From the NCBI GenBank assembly GCA_037446575.1, contig JBBIII010000006.1, forward strand, positions 1 through 60,863: a stretch of DNA of 60,863 nt, in the 5' to 3' direction. Position numbers and translations under genes: made by a program. This document shows, piece by piece, positions 1-8,296 of the stretch. The DNA is from JBBIII01 sp037446575 (GTDB lineage Bacteria > Bacteroidota > Ignavibacteria > UBA10030). How positions within the stretch are numbered: the stretch's first letter is position 1; each line of letters opens with the position of its first letter. Under the pieces are notes generated by a model. It saw nothing but the letters and a program-made list of their open reading frames with translations, ran no database searches and had not been told where the DNA came from.

Positions 1-218
1 TGGCATTATTAAATGTTTACTTTTCATATTACTCACCAGTTATATTATTTTTTATATCTTCTAGACTTTGAAAGCCGCCTAATGATTTCTATATTATAAA
101 AAAATATTTTAAACTTTCCTAAAATGTTTCGACTATAAAGCCACTGAATTTGGCTTTAAACCTATACCAGCAAGAACTACTCCATTACCCTCAACTTTTA
201 TTGCTTAGGAAGCAGCCA
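1..218. other. Non-coding stretch with one weak hairpin
   Basis: No credible reading frame is visible. The only structure is the stem AAAGCCA (137-143) / TGGCTTT (151-157), downstream of the minus-strand lipoprotein gene. It may act as a weak terminator, although the T-run after it on the minus strand is short and interrupted. Confidence 0.4.
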
Positions 219-635
219 TTATTCTTTAAGAGTTAATTCAAATTTTATTAATCTATTTGCAGTGTCATCCCTATGCATCAAGGATAAACTCGCCCCTTTT
301 ACTGACAACGTATATTCACCGGCTAGTAAAAAATCTCCCAACCTACTGTCAAGCACATGTATTGTTGTATCTGTAAATATTATAATTGAATTATCTATAG
401 TATATGTACCCGCACCCGACATCAAATGATTCGATTGTATAGGGAGGCAAGTATAAGATATAGAAGTGAATGTTAGTTGAGCAATACCAGTGTCGGTCGC
501 AATACTAGATAGATATTCAAACGTTCCGGAGTAAACCCCTGGAGTAATTGATGTAGACACTGTAATCTCACTTGATTTCTCTTTACAACTAAATAATAAA
601 AGAATACAAATGTATGGGATACAATAGTATTTCAT
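219..635 (-). CDS. Putative lipoprotein of unknown function
   Basis: 138 residues. The N-terminus is a short hydrophobic signal ending in LLFSC, a good lipobox with Cys at about residue 17, followed by a charged KEKSSE segment, so the mature protein should be lipid-anchored. The remainder is Thr/Ser-rich and predicted to be beta-rich (pattern GVYSGTFEYL, GAGTYTID, GEYTLSVKG), like small secreted domains that report a fitted baseline or barrel-like fold, but I recognise no family. The ATG start is supported by a GAAGGAGGG ribosome-binding site just upstream. It stands alone on the minus strand, with non-coding DNA on both sides. Function unknown. Confidence 0.75.
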   Translation of the reverse strand: MKYYCIPYICILLLFSCKEKSSEITVSTSITPGVYSGTFEYLSSIATDTGIAQLTFTSISYTCLPIQSNHLMSGAGTYTIDNSIIIFTDTTIHVLDSRLGDFLLAGEYTLSVKGASLSLMHRDDTANRLIKFELTLKE

Positions 636-1136
636 ATGTCCCTCCTTCTTTTGATGGCTACCTAACTTTTAGGATTTTATCCGCATTTGAGAAAAATACC
701 AAACGGAAATATCTTTTAGACAAGTGGAGATAAAATTCAGTTGAACTAAACTGCTGAACAACATTTTCTTTATATGGGTAATGAATCATAGCCCTCAGTC
801 GCTTGTTAACCAATAAGACTGTACAATCGTAACAAAAAAATATTATAAAGGAAAGAGTCATTTAATAATAATCCAAAACTTTGTCGGGTTGAGCTAATAT
901 TTGTGTAGTATTCTCAGCAAGGACATCACAAACCCTAGGGCAAATCTTGCACTTCAGTCCGGTAGTGCGAGTTACAAGATCACTGAAAAAACTAACCGCT
1001 TTTAATGTCTTAATCTTTCCTTTTTTTGTCTATTTTCTTCATTTCTCTGTCATTTTGTGCCATTGTTTCACTTTCAAACTGCTCCGCATATATGTAAATA
1101 GGCTTTGCATAGTTGCATTTGTTTGCCGCCTAAAGT

Positions 1137-1179
1137 TGTCAGACACTTTCTGAACTATGGCTTATGCAAGTGTCAGGCA
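1137..1179. repeat. Imperfect inverted repeat TGTCAGACACTT / AAGTGTCAGGCA
   Basis: The arms at 1137-1148 and 1168-1179 pair at 10 of 12 positions. The same motif pair recurs at 1432-1479, so the two copies bracket the repeat-rich patch. Confidence 0.6.
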
Positions 1180-1195
1180 TCTACAAATTATGTAA

Positions 1196-1214
1196 GTCGA
1201 CTTGCTGAGTCGAC
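1196..1214. repeat. Small hairpin GTCGACT / AGTCGAC
   Basis: Perfect 7-bp arms at 1196-1202 and 1208-1214 with a 5-nt loop. Confidence 0.6.
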
Positions 1215-1220
1215 CTTAAT

Positions 1221-1283
1221 GGTAGTCGAAACCTTCAGGTTTCGTCCTTAGTTCATAAACGAAGACTAAAGTCTTCGCCTACC
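1221..1283. repeat. Compound palindromic unit
   Basis: Two hairpins lie within a larger inverted pair: CGAAACC (1227-1233) / GGTTTCG (1238-1244), and CGAAGACT (1260-1267) / AGTCTTCG (1270-1277). They are enclosed by GGTAG (1221-1225) and CTACC (1279-1283). This is the architecture of REP/MITE-like dispersed palindromes. Confidence 0.6.
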
Positions 1284-1298
1284 AAGTTTCAATTTTTA

Positions 1299-1424
1299 CT
1301 TTGCGTTACTTGGTGTGCTTTGTGGTTACTGCTTAAAGATGTTAGACTCATAAATAATCGTCCGATCAGGGTATCGGACACTACAATTTTTCCTTTGCGC
1401 TCCTCTGTGTGCTCTGTGGTTTAC
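1299..1424 (+). repeat. Two degenerate copies of a CTTTGCG..GTG..CTNTGTGGTT repeat
   Basis: Copy 1 is at about 1299-1328 and copy 2 at about 1392-1424. Both carry TTTGCG, a GTGTGCT block and TGTGGTT in the same order. The wording resembles a widespread intergenic repeat type of environmental bacterial genomes. The intervening DNA carries the GTCCGAT (1360-1366) / ATCGGAC (1373-1379) hairpin. Confidence 0.55.
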
Positions 1425-1431
1425 CGAATGG

Positions 1432-1479
1432 AGATGTCAGACACTTACAAATGAAAACATAAGGAAGTGTCAGACATCT
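1432..1479. repeat. Inverted repeat just downstream of nrdJ
   Basis: AGATGTCAGACACTT (1432-1446) and AAGTGTCAGACATCT (1465-1479) pair at 14 of 15 positions, with the mismatch at the centre of the arm. No T-run follows on the minus strand, so it is more like a repeat element than a textbook terminator, although it could still stop or protect the nrdJ transcript. Confidence 0.6.
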
Positions 1480-1491
1480 TTCTTAAAAACA

Positions 1492-4251
1492 TTAGGAGCA
1501 ACCGCTTGTACTTCCACATTCGAGACATTTATAGCACGAGCCGCTTCGAATCATAATACTTCCGCATTCATGGCAAGGGGGTGCATCAGCTTGAGTTTGA
1601 AATACAACTTTTTCATTTCTCTCTAACACAGACGCCGCTTTTACCGCAGCTGCGTTAAGGATGGAAATAGGTTTCTTCGCAGTTTCTGCAGAAACCTGAA
1701 TTCCGCTCATGTTATCATCCTCACCTTTATCTTCAATTAAAAACTTTTTTCCAAGCCATCGGAAAATATAATCGCTTACAGATTTTGCAATCGGGATATC
1801 AGGGTTGTTTGTAAAACCGGATGGCTCATATCGCGCGTGACTGAATTTATCAACTAATACTTTTAAAGGAACGCCGTATTGCAGTGCAATTGAAATTGAA
1901 GTTGCAAGAGAATCCATCAATCCGGAAATTGTTGAACCTTCCTTTGACATTGTAATGAATAATTCACCGGGGTGTCCATCTTCAAACATACCTACAGTTA
2001 TATAACCTTCATGTCCGGCAATACTAAATTTGTGTGTAATAGATTGGCGTTCATCCGGTAATCTTCGGCGTGCTGGTTTAGATATTACTTGTAATTTTTC
2101 CTGTTTCTTATCAATTGATGTACTTAAAGGTTGCGTGCGCTTACATCCATCGCGATAAACTGCAATTGCTTTAAGTCCTAAATTCCATGCTTCAATATAC
2201 GCCTGAGAAATATCTTCTGGTGTTACATCATTAGGCATATTTACAGTCTTAGAAATTGCGCCGGAAATAAACGGCTGAACCGCGGCCATCATCCTAATGT
2301 GTCCCATATAATGAATAGATCGTTTTCCATTTGATGGTTTAAATGCACAATCAAAAATTGGCAAATGTTCTTCCTTTAGATGTGGAGCGCCTTCAATAGT
2401 TTCGTTCTTGTCGATATATGCTATAATGTGTTCAATTTGTTCACTGTCATAATTTAGCTTTGTCAATGCTTCCTTAACCGTTTGATTCACGATTTTCATA
2501 AATCCGCCGCCGCTCATCTTTTTATATTTTACCAGCGCAATATCCGGTTCAACACCTGTAGTATCACAATCCATCATAAAGCCAATCGTACCGGTTGGAG
2601 CCAAGACTGTGGTTTGTGCGTTACGGATTCCGTACTGTTTGCCAAGTTCAACTACATCTTGCCATACTTTGTATTGTGCTTCCCATAAGTCAGTGTTGAT
2701 ATAGCTCTGATTAATTTTTTCCGCATGAATTCCATGTTTTATCATTACATTGAGCATTGGCTCTCGATTAGTTTCATAACCAGCAAATGGACCCATAACA
2801 GATGAAATTATTGCTGATTGTTTATATGCCTCACCACTCATTAGTGATGTAATTGCAGCGGCAAGTGTACGTCCTTCTTCACTATCATAAGCAAGTCCAC
2901 GCGACATTAATAAAGCTCCAAGATTCGCATAACCAATTCCTAATGGACGAAAATCGTGGCTATTTCTTGTGATTGCCGGCGTTGGATAGCACGAGTTATC
3001 GACAGAAATTTCCATCGCTGTGATTGTAACTTGGATTGCTCTTTTAAATGCTTCAACGTTAAAGCTGTCATCGGCACGACGAAACTTCATAAGATTAAGC
3101 GATGCAAGATTACATGCGCTATCATCTAAAAACATATATTCACTGCATGGATTTGATGAATGAATAGGCGCTGTTTTAGAACAAGTATGCCAACTGTTGA
3201 TTGTAGAATGAAATTGAATTCCTGGGTCCCCGCAAGCCCATGCCGCATTAGCAATTTGTTTCATCAGATCGCGTGCACGGAACTTTTCAACAGGCACTCC
3301 GCCTTTTACTGCTTTTGTCCACCAGTCTTTATCTTCTAACACAGCCTTCATTAGCTCATCTGTAACTCGAACAGAGTGGTTTGCATTCTGATAAAAAATA
3401 GAATCATAAGCGCCACCAGGCACATTGAATCCTCCGTCATATCCTGCTTCTATTAATGCCCAAGCTTTCTTTTCTTCTTCAGCTTTGCAATTAATAAATT
3501 GAATTATATCTGGATGATCGGCATTAAGAATTACCATCTTTGCCGCTCTTCGTGTTTTACCTCCAGACTTTATTACGCCTGCAAATGCGTCATATCCCTT
3601 CATAAAAGAAACCGGTCCAGAAGCCGTACCTCCTCCTGTAATTCGTTCCTTTGAAGAACGCAGCGTTGAAAGATTAGAACCTGTTCCTGATCCAAATTTA
3701 AATAGCATACCTTCTGTTTTTGCTAAGTTCAAGATCGAATCCATATTATCTTGCACTGAGTTGATAAAACATGCAGAACATTGCGGCTTTTCTTCGATAC
3801 CAACATTAAACCAAACAGGACTATTAAATGACATCATCTGATGCAAGAGTAAATAAGTAAGTTCTATATAAAAAATATTTGCATCTTCTTGAGATGCAAA
3901 ATATCCATCTTTTAGACCCCACTTATAATACGTTCGCGCAACACGATCAATTAATTGCTTTATACTCTTTTCACGTTCCGGTGTATCCATTTGCCCATAA
4001 AAATATTTTGATACTACCACATTTGTTGCCGCTATTGACCAAGATTTTGGCGCTTCTACATCCTTTTGTTCAAATATTTTTTCTCCACGATCGTTAGTGA
4101 TTGCCGCAGAGCGTAATTCCCATTCAACTTCATCAAACGGATGAATCCCCTCTTTGGTATAATATCTTTTAAAACGAAGACCTTGTTTTTTAAATGTCGA
4201 TTTTGCTATCTTGGATTCAAAATTAACTTTGGTGGAACTAAAATCCTGCAT
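1492..4251 (-). CDS. nrdJ: Adenosylcobalamin-dependent (class II) ribonucleotide reductase
   Basis: Reduces ribonucleotides to deoxyribonucleotides using a B12-generated thiyl radical, in the cytoplasm and independently of oxygen. The protein has about 919 residues, a usual length for the long NrdJ subtype. Visible hallmarks are the phosphate-binding SGTGSNLSTLRSS stretch near residue 190, NPCSEYMFLDDSACNLASL near 370, APTGTIGFMMDCDTTG near 555, and a C-terminal tail with CHECG and CYKCLECG, a zinc-ribbon-like domain that probably carries the redox-active cysteines. An AAGGAG site sits six bases before ATG 4251, which is therefore preferred over the ATGs at 4257 and 4272. A sigma-70-type promoter with an overlapping palindrome lies upstream. 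No cobalamin riboswitch motif was seen. Confidence 0.95.
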   Translation of the reverse strand: MQDFSSTKVNFESKIAKSTFKKQGLRFKRYYTKEGIHPFDEVEWELRSAAITNDRGEKIFEQKDVEAPKSWSIAATNVVVSKYFYGQMDTPEREKSIKQLIDRVARTYYKWGLKDGYFASQEDANIFYIELTYLLLHQMMSFNSPVWFNVGIEEKPQCSACFINSVQDNMDSILNLAKTEGMLFKFGSGTGSNLSTLRSSKERITGGGTASGPVSFMKGYDAFAGVIKSGGKTRRAAKMVILNADHPDIIQFINCKAEEEKKAWALIEAGYDGGFNVPGGAYDSIFYQNANHSVRVTDELMKAVLEDKDWWTKAVKGGVPVEKFRARDLMKQIANAAWACGDPGIQFHSTINSWHTCSKTAPIHSSNPCSEYMFLDDSACNLASLNLMKFRRADDSFNVEAFKRAIQVTITAMEISVDNSCYPTPAITRNSHDFRPLGIGYANLGALLMSRGLAYDSEEGRTLAAAITSLMSGEAYKQSAIISSVMGPFAGYETNREPMLNVMIKHGIHAEKINQSYINTDLWEAQYKVWQDVVELGKQYGIRNAQTTVLAPTGTIGFMMDCDTTGVEPDIALVKYKKMSGGGFMKIVNQTVKEALTKLNYDSEQIEHIIAYIDKNETIEGAPHLKEEHLPIFDCAFKPSNGKRSIHYMGHIRMMAAVQPFISGAISKTVNMPNDVTPEDISQAYIEAWNLGLKAIAVYRDGCKRTQPLSTSIDKKQEKLQVISKPARRRLPDERQSITHKFSIAGHEGYITVGMFEDGHPGELFITMSKEGSTISGLMDSLATSISIALQYGVPLKVLVDKFSHARYEPSGFTNNPDIPIAKSVSDYIFRWLGKKFLIEDKGEDDNMSGIQVSAETAKKPISILNAAAVKAASVLERNEKVVFQTQADAPPCHECGSIMIRSGSCYKCLECGSTSGCS

Positions 4252-4410
4252 CGTCATCTCCTTATTTAGCATTTTATGCTAGAAAATATTTTTTAATAAT
4301 AAACATCATCGACATCATATGATGTTTTGAATATCGATTATTAAATTTCAAGAAAACAAAAAAACGAATGGTTGTTGCGTTGCCTTTCCTTTTTTTATGC
4401 TTCGCAACTG

Positions 4411-4434
4411 GCTGTAAATATATGTGGTTACAGC
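4411..4434. promoter_or_regulatory. Operator-like palindrome over the nrdJ promoter
   Basis: GCTGTAA-N10-TTACAGC forms perfect 7-bp arms (4411-4417, 4428-4434). It covers the spacer and the -10 box of the nrdJ promoter, the position expected for a repressor site. The AT-rich centre recalls the NrdR box family (ACACWATATATWGTGT type), but the match is partial and I see only one box, whereas NrdR usually uses two. NrdR identity is inference. Confidence 0.55.
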
Positions 4435-4445
4435 AGCTTTGTCAA
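4417..4445 (-). promoter_or_regulatory. Probable sigma-70 promoter of nrdJ
   Basis: On the minus strand a consensus -35 TTGACA (4445-4440) is followed after exactly 17 bp by TATATT (4422-4417). Transcription would start near 4410, giving a leader of about 160 nt. The leader contains the perfect 14-bp palindrome ACATCAT/ATGATGT at 4312-4325. Confidence 0.65.
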
Positions 4446-4628
4446 GTTAAATTTTAGGCGGTATTTTTTTTATTTTTTACACTAAAAATTCACTTGACAC
4501 AAAAAATAAATTTGCTGATTGGCACAATTAAAAAATTTTGTTTGTGATTTGAGTCTGTTTTAAATAAGCGTAGTTAGCAACCGACGGAAAAGAACTTTTT
4601 ATAGTAGCCGGAAAAAATTGCAACGTAT

Positions 4629-5189
4629 TTATCTTAAAGGTATAACGCGCACAACTTTTCTTTGTACTACTCGATCCGGCACTATCCAAGCATCTCTATA
4701 ACCGCTTTCTATAAACTCCGGTAATCTTTGATTTGCTTCGTACCGGTTCGCAAAATCGCCCACTCTTATTTTATAAACAGGGGCATCGTACACCATATAA
4801 ACAGAATCACTAAAAAACTTTTCGATTGCAACACTTTTTGCTCTTACTGCTTCATCAACATTTGACGATGAAAAGACTTGAATACGAAAACCTTGGATCA
4901 CCTCTTCTACAATTGTCGTGCTATCCGGAGGAATTTCAATCGTTCCTTCCTTTTTTTTCGCTTCAATATGCGATCTCTGCACAATATCAACTTCGTCGTC
5001 ATAATCTGATGGATTTAGCGTTGCCTCGTATGAAGAAAGCGGTAGTTTTTTTCCCTTCTGATTTTCTTCCTGCGCATCTTTTTTATCTGTATCTTGAGTA
5101 TCATTTAAAAAAGATTTTGTTGAAGAACAACCAATAAAGATAAAAAAACAAACAACAGAAATAATTGCTGTTAACAGAATAATCTTCAT
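4629..5189 (-). CDS. SPOR-domain lipoprotein
   Basis: About 186 residues. The start is the ATG at 5189, which overlaps the stop of the upstream gene as ATGA and gives a proper signal sequence: MKIILLTAI, a hydrophobic run, then FIGC as lipobox. A charged linker (about residues 20-105) leads to a C-terminal SPOR domain (GFRIQVFSSSNVDEA.., YKIRVGDFANRYEA, about 108-180), which in characterised proteins binds glycan strands lacking stem peptides, often at division sites. Tandem arrangement with a second SPOR protein suggests a joint envelope role. Exact function unknown. Confidence 0.85.
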   Translation of the reverse strand: MKIILLTAIISVVCFFIFIGCSSTKSFLNDTQDTDKKDAQEENQKGKKLPLSSYEATLNPSDYDDEVDIVQRSHIEAKKKEGTIEIPPDSTTIVEEVIQGFRIQVFSSSNVDEAVRAKSVAIEKFFSDSVYMVYDAPVYKIRVGDFANRYEANQRLPEFIESGYRDAWIVPDRVVQRKVVRVIPLR

Positions 5190-5755
5190 GGAATATAATT
5201 TATCCAACATTGATAATAATCGGTCGGGTAAAGCCGCTTTAGCGTATCTCGTAATGAAAAAGCGTCCTTTCGTTCTTCGTATCTACCCACACTTACGCGA
5301 TATATGTTCGCTTTTTCTAAATAATTATTAAATACAGGTTGATATGTAAAACGTTCCTTTGCTTTTTTATGCGCTTGTAAAGCGTTAGACATTTGTGCAA
5401 AAGCTCCAATCTGAACTGTATAAAAAGGATTTTCGGGAATCTCAATTTGTATTAGATTCGCAATATTTTTTTTCTTAGTAACCATCGATGCGCGAATCGT
5501 ATCCTGTTTCGATTTAAATTTTGGCGGAATGCGTTCTTGTTTTTGTCCACCAAAGTTTTCTGCATCTATTTTTTGCGTTGTATCGGTAATAATTTTACGT
5601 TCTACAAACCTTCTAGTGGTATCAACAGGTTTGACCGTATGAACGGGTGATCTTGCTCTATCCCCCGCTCCTGTTTCTTCTGAAGAAACACAATTAATAT
5701 TCTGCAGACAAAAACCAAATGCTAAAAGAATAATTGTGAGAAAACGTGAACTCAC
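5186..5755 (-). CDS. SPOR-domain exported protein
   Basis: About 189 residues from a GTG at 5755; a TTG at 5758 is equally in frame, and AGAAAG seven bases before the GTG slightly favours GTG. A hydrophobic N-terminus ends in LQNINC, so it may be a lipoprotein. The middle is low-complexity and charged. The C-terminal 75 residues form a SPOR domain (FYTVQIGAFAQMSNALQ.., IYRVSVGRYEERKDA). The gene begins about 10 bp after deoC and overlaps the next SPOR gene by ATGA, so the three are probably cotranscribed. Peptidoglycan binding follows from family knowledge. Confidence 0.8.
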   Translation of the reverse strand: MSSRFLTIILLAFGFCLQNINCVSSEETGAGDRARSPVHTVKPVDTTRRFVERKIITDTTQKIDAENFGGQKQERIPPKFKSKQDTIRASMVTKKKNIANLIQIEIPENPFYTVQIGAFAQMSNALQAHKKAKERFTYQPVFNNYLEKANIYRVSVGRYEERKDAFSLRDTLKRLYPTDYYQCWINYIP

Positions 5756-5766
5756 CAATTTACTTT

Positions 5767-6579
5767 CTAATATGTTGATGGAGAATCTGCTTTTTCACCG
5801 GTTACAATTTTAACGCTAGCGCTGGCGCCGATTCTATTAGCGCCGCTTGCGATTAACTCCAAAGCTTGTTCTTGCGTACGAACACCGCCAGATGCTTTTA
5901 CTCCCATTTCTGAGCCCACAATTTTCCGCATTAAAGCTATATCGCTTGCAGTTGCGCCGCCTTTTACAAATCCAGTTGATGTTTTTACAAAATCTGCCCC
6001 GCTCTTTTTAGCTATTTCACAAACTTTAATCTTTTCTTCGTCAGTCAACAATCCTGTCTCAATTATTACTTTCACTAAAACATTATGTTTGCGCGCAATC
6101 GTAACGACCCCAATAATATCTTTTTCAACAAAATCGTATTCGCCAGATTTCAACATTCCGATATTTATAACCATATCAACTTCATTTGCGCCATCTAGTA
6201 TTGCCTGATCTGTTTCAAATAATTTCGTTAAGCTTGATGTAGCTCCCAATGGGAAGCCAATTACTGTGCATACTTTTACATTGGAACCAGAGAGAAGTTG
6301 AGCGCACAATTTTACATAAGTTGGATTAATACAAACACTAGCAAATTGATAATGCTTTGCTTCTAAACAAAGTTTTTCGATTTCTTGTTTTGTGGCGTCT
6401 GGCTTTAGTAATGTATGATCAATTATTCGCGCTAATTTTCTATCGAAATTTTTATCTAAACCAATACTTGTTGAACCAAAATCTGCTCCGCCTTGAACAA
6501 TACTTTGGCATCCATTTTTTGTATTGGTGTTAGCATCAGTTACTTGTTCTGATTTTTGAGAAGCGGTTTGTTTATCCAT
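5767..6579 (-). CDS. deoC: Deoxyribose-phosphate aldolase
   Basis: Cleaves 2-deoxyribose-5-phosphate to glyceraldehyde-3-phosphate and acetaldehyde, the last step of deoxynucleoside catabolism; DeoB, whose gene lies at 10.3-11.5 kb, supplies the substrate. 270 residues, with the TIM-barrel core starting near residue 48 at ARIIDHTLLKPDAT. Family landmarks are VIGFPLGATSS, GANEVDMVINIG, VKVIIETGLL, the Schiff-base lysine in VKTSTGF and VKASGGVR. The first ~47 residues are a Ser/Thr/Asn-rich extension absent from typical ~220-residue DeoC. No internal start codon falls near the domain border, so the extension looks real. Two SPOR genes follow closely. Confidence 0.93.
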   Translation of the reverse strand: MDKQTASQKSEQVTDANTNTKNGCQSIVQGGADFGSTSIGLDKNFDRKLARIIDHTLLKPDATKQEIEKLCLEAKHYQFASVCINPTYVKLCAQLLSGSNVKVCTVIGFPLGATSSLTKLFETDQAILDGANEVDMVINIGMLKSGEYDFVEKDIIGVVTIARKHNVLVKVIIETGLLTDEEKIKVCEIAKKSGADFVKTSTGFVKGGATASDIALMRKIVGSEMGVKASGGVRTQEQALELIASGANRIGASASVKIVTGEKADSPSTY

Positions 6580-6667
6580 GTTATTAATACTGTCGTTTTT
6601 CTTAACAACTGAAAGAAGCCAAATTAGATTAATGCGTCGTTATTTGTTGCGTTTGCAATTTTTATAT

Positions 6668-6686
6668 CCTCGATAAATTAACGAGG
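6668..6686 (-). terminator. Weak hairpin downstream of fmt
   Basis: CCTCG (6668-6672) / CGAGG (6682-6686) lies in the 167-bp gap between fmt and deoC, with A/T-rich sequence after it on the minus strand. It could end the def-fmt transcript. The stem is short. Confidence 0.3.
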
Positions 6687-6746
6687 TTCTTTCTAACATA
6701 ATTAATATACGAGAAATCTTTTGAGTTACAAATATTGCATTCTGTT

Positions 6747-7670
6747 TTATTCAAATCTTTCACCAACTTCAATTGAATATCCTCTAAGAAATTCTTCAAC
6801 ACCTAATTTTTTCTTCCCTTCTTGTTGAATTTCCAAAATTGAGATTGCGCCTTCTGATGTTCCAATATGAAGTGCGTTATTCGTTCGTAATATTACTTCT
6901 CCAGGTAAATTAATCGAAGATTCTAAAATATTACTTCTATGGATCTTAATAATTTTACCACTATGAACTGTCCAAGAAGACGGATAGGGAGAAAGCCCTC
7001 TGATAAAGTTATGGATTTGTCTTGCTGGTTTATTCCATTCGATTCGGCAATCGTCTTTAAAAATTTTTGGCGCTGGAGTTGCTAAAGAATCATCCTGCAT
7101 TCGCGGCTGAGCTTTGCCGAGTTCTATTAAGCGGACAGTCTGCACTACTATATCTGCTCCGGCATCGGAAAGCTTCTTGTATAATTCGCCCGCATTTTCA
7201 TCCGAGTCAATTTCTACGCGGGCTTGCAAAATTATCGATCCGGTATCTACTTTTTCCTGAAGAAAAAATGTAGTAACACCTGTTTCCGTTTCCCCATTAA
7301 TTATAGCCCAATTAATTGGCGCGGCGCCACGATATTTTGGCAAAAGAGAAGCGTGCAAATTAAATGAACCGTATTTTGGAATTGTGAAAATTTCTTTTGG
7401 CAAAATTCTAAATGCAACTATCACTATGAGATCAGAGTTTAGCGCGTGTATCTCGTTAATAAATTTTTGATCTCTTAAACTATCGGGCTGAAGAATAGGC
7501 AATTGATGTTGTAGAGCAAATTCTTTTATCGGTGTAAAAGAAACATGCTGGCCTCGACCGCGCGGTTTGTCGGGTGTTGTTACAACTGCGGCAATTTCGT
7601 ATGAGTGTTCAATTAAAATTCGCAAACTTGGTATTGCAAATTCTGGTGTACCCATAAATATAATCCGCAT
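6747..7670 (-). CDS. fmt: Methionyl-tRNA formyltransferase
   Basis: Transfers a formyl group from 10-formyl-tetrahydrofolate to initiator Met-tRNA. 307 residues, the normal size. The N-terminal Rossmann-like domain starts MRIIFMGTPEFAIPSL. The catalytic Asn-His-Asp region is visible as NLHASLLPKYRGAAPINWAI near residue 107, followed by GVTTFFLQEKVDTG. The C-terminal OB-like domain begins near 205 (NFIRGLSPYPSSW). It starts three bases after the stop of def, the classic def-fmt pair: Fmt adds the formyl group that Def later removes. Confidence 0.96.
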   Translation of the reverse strand: MRIIFMGTPEFAIPSLRILIEHSYEIAAVVTTPDKPRGRGQHVSFTPIKEFALQHQLPILQPDSLRDQKFINEIHALNSDLIVIVAFRILPKEIFTIPKYGSFNLHASLLPKYRGAAPINWAIINGETETGVTTFFLQEKVDTGSIILQARVEIDSDENAGELYKKLSDAGADIVVQTVRLIELGKAQPRMQDDSLATPAPKIFKDDCRIEWNKPARQIHNFIRGLSPYPSSWTVHSGKIIKIHRSNILESSINLPGEVILRTNNALHIGTSEGAISILEIQQEGKKKLGVEEFLRGYSIEVGERFE

Positions 7671-7673
7671 TAC

Positions 7674-8270
7674 TCACTCCTCAGAAGCAGTTATTACCGG
7701 ATATTCAGGTTTCATTTCTCCCTTTCTTATTTTTCTAAGTTTCGGAAGAAGCAAACTTCTCTTAGCTTTATTTATTCGATCGACAAATAGTACACCATTC
7801 AGATGATCAAGCTCGTGCAATATAACACGGGCGAGCAGTCCATCTGCATGAATTTCTTGTTCGTTGAATTCAGAGTCTCGATAACGAACATGGATCTTTT
7901 CTGCACGCTCGACATCACCACGAACATCAGGAAGACTTAAACAACCCTCTTGCATTGTCCATTTTTCTTCTTCTGCAAGAATTTCCGGATTTATCAGAAC
8001 AATTTTTCTCGGAAGATCAGGCGAGGTCGGATGTGCATCGTCTTCTTTTTCACCTTCTGCATTATGTTCATCGACATCAGTAATATCAACAGTTATGATG
8101 CGGTGAAGATTTCCGACCTGTGTTGCAGCCAATCCGAGTCCGTTTGCTTTGTGCATAGTCTCGAACATATCGATTATTAATTTCACGATCGAATCATCCA
8201 GCGAGTCTACCGGTTTTGCAGTTTTCTTAAGAACTTTAGTGCCAAAAAGATATATTGGAAGAACGGTCAT
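7674..8270 (-). CDS. def: Peptide deformylase
   Basis: Removes the N-formyl group from nascent proteins; a metal-dependent cytoplasmic enzyme. 198 residues. All three family motifs are present: GLGLAATQVG (about 43-52), EGCLSLP (about 107-113) and HELDHLNG (about 152-159), containing the Cys and two His metal ligands and the catalytic Glu. Between motifs 1 and 2 there is a hydrophilic, acidic insertion (DEHNAEGEKEDDAHPTSPD) that lengthens the protein by about 15 residues over common forms. Tightly followed by fmt; preceded by the NlpC/P60 gene with a 26-bp gap. Confidence 0.95.
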   Translation of the reverse strand: MTVLPIYLFGTKVLKKTAKPVDSLDDSIVKLIIDMFETMHKANGLGLAATQVGNLHRIITVDITDVDEHNAEGEKEDDAHPTSPDLPRKIVLINPEILAEEEKWTMQEGCLSLPDVRGDVERAEKIHVRYRDSEFNEQEIHADGLLARVILHELDHLNGVLFVDRINKAKRSLLLPKLRKIRKGEMKPEYPVITASEE

Positions 8271-8296
8271 TTAAACACTTTCGAATTGATTAACTT

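Larger units (their letters stand above)
862..1491. other. Repeat-rich intergenic region
   Basis: About 630 bp with no convincing gene. From 1135 onward it is packed with palindromes and degenerate direct repeats, listed separately, between two TGTCAGACACTT-type inverted pairs. The left part (862-1130) is featureless AT-rich DNA. The region lies downstream of nrdJ and resembles the dispersed non-coding repeats scattered between genes in many FCB and environmental genomes. Confidence 0.6.

Noticed and set aside
658..861. 67-codon minus-strand frame upstream of the lipoprotein gene
   Set aside because: No ribosome-binding site, no recognisable domain, composition of AT-rich intergenic DNA; most likely chance.
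947..1153. 68-codon plus-strand frame in the repeat-rich region
   Set aside because: Runs into the repeat units, Phe/Leu/Cys-rich without domain; a typical spurious frame.
4511..4540. Sigma-54 promoter starting at TGGCAC
   Set aside because: TGGCAC is present, but no TTGC at the required spacing. Other TGGCAC occurrences fail the same test.
4252..4628. Cobalamin riboswitch in front of nrdJ
   Set aside because: Searched because NrdJ needs B12; no B12-box-like sequence was seen, only the promoter, operator and leader palindrome.
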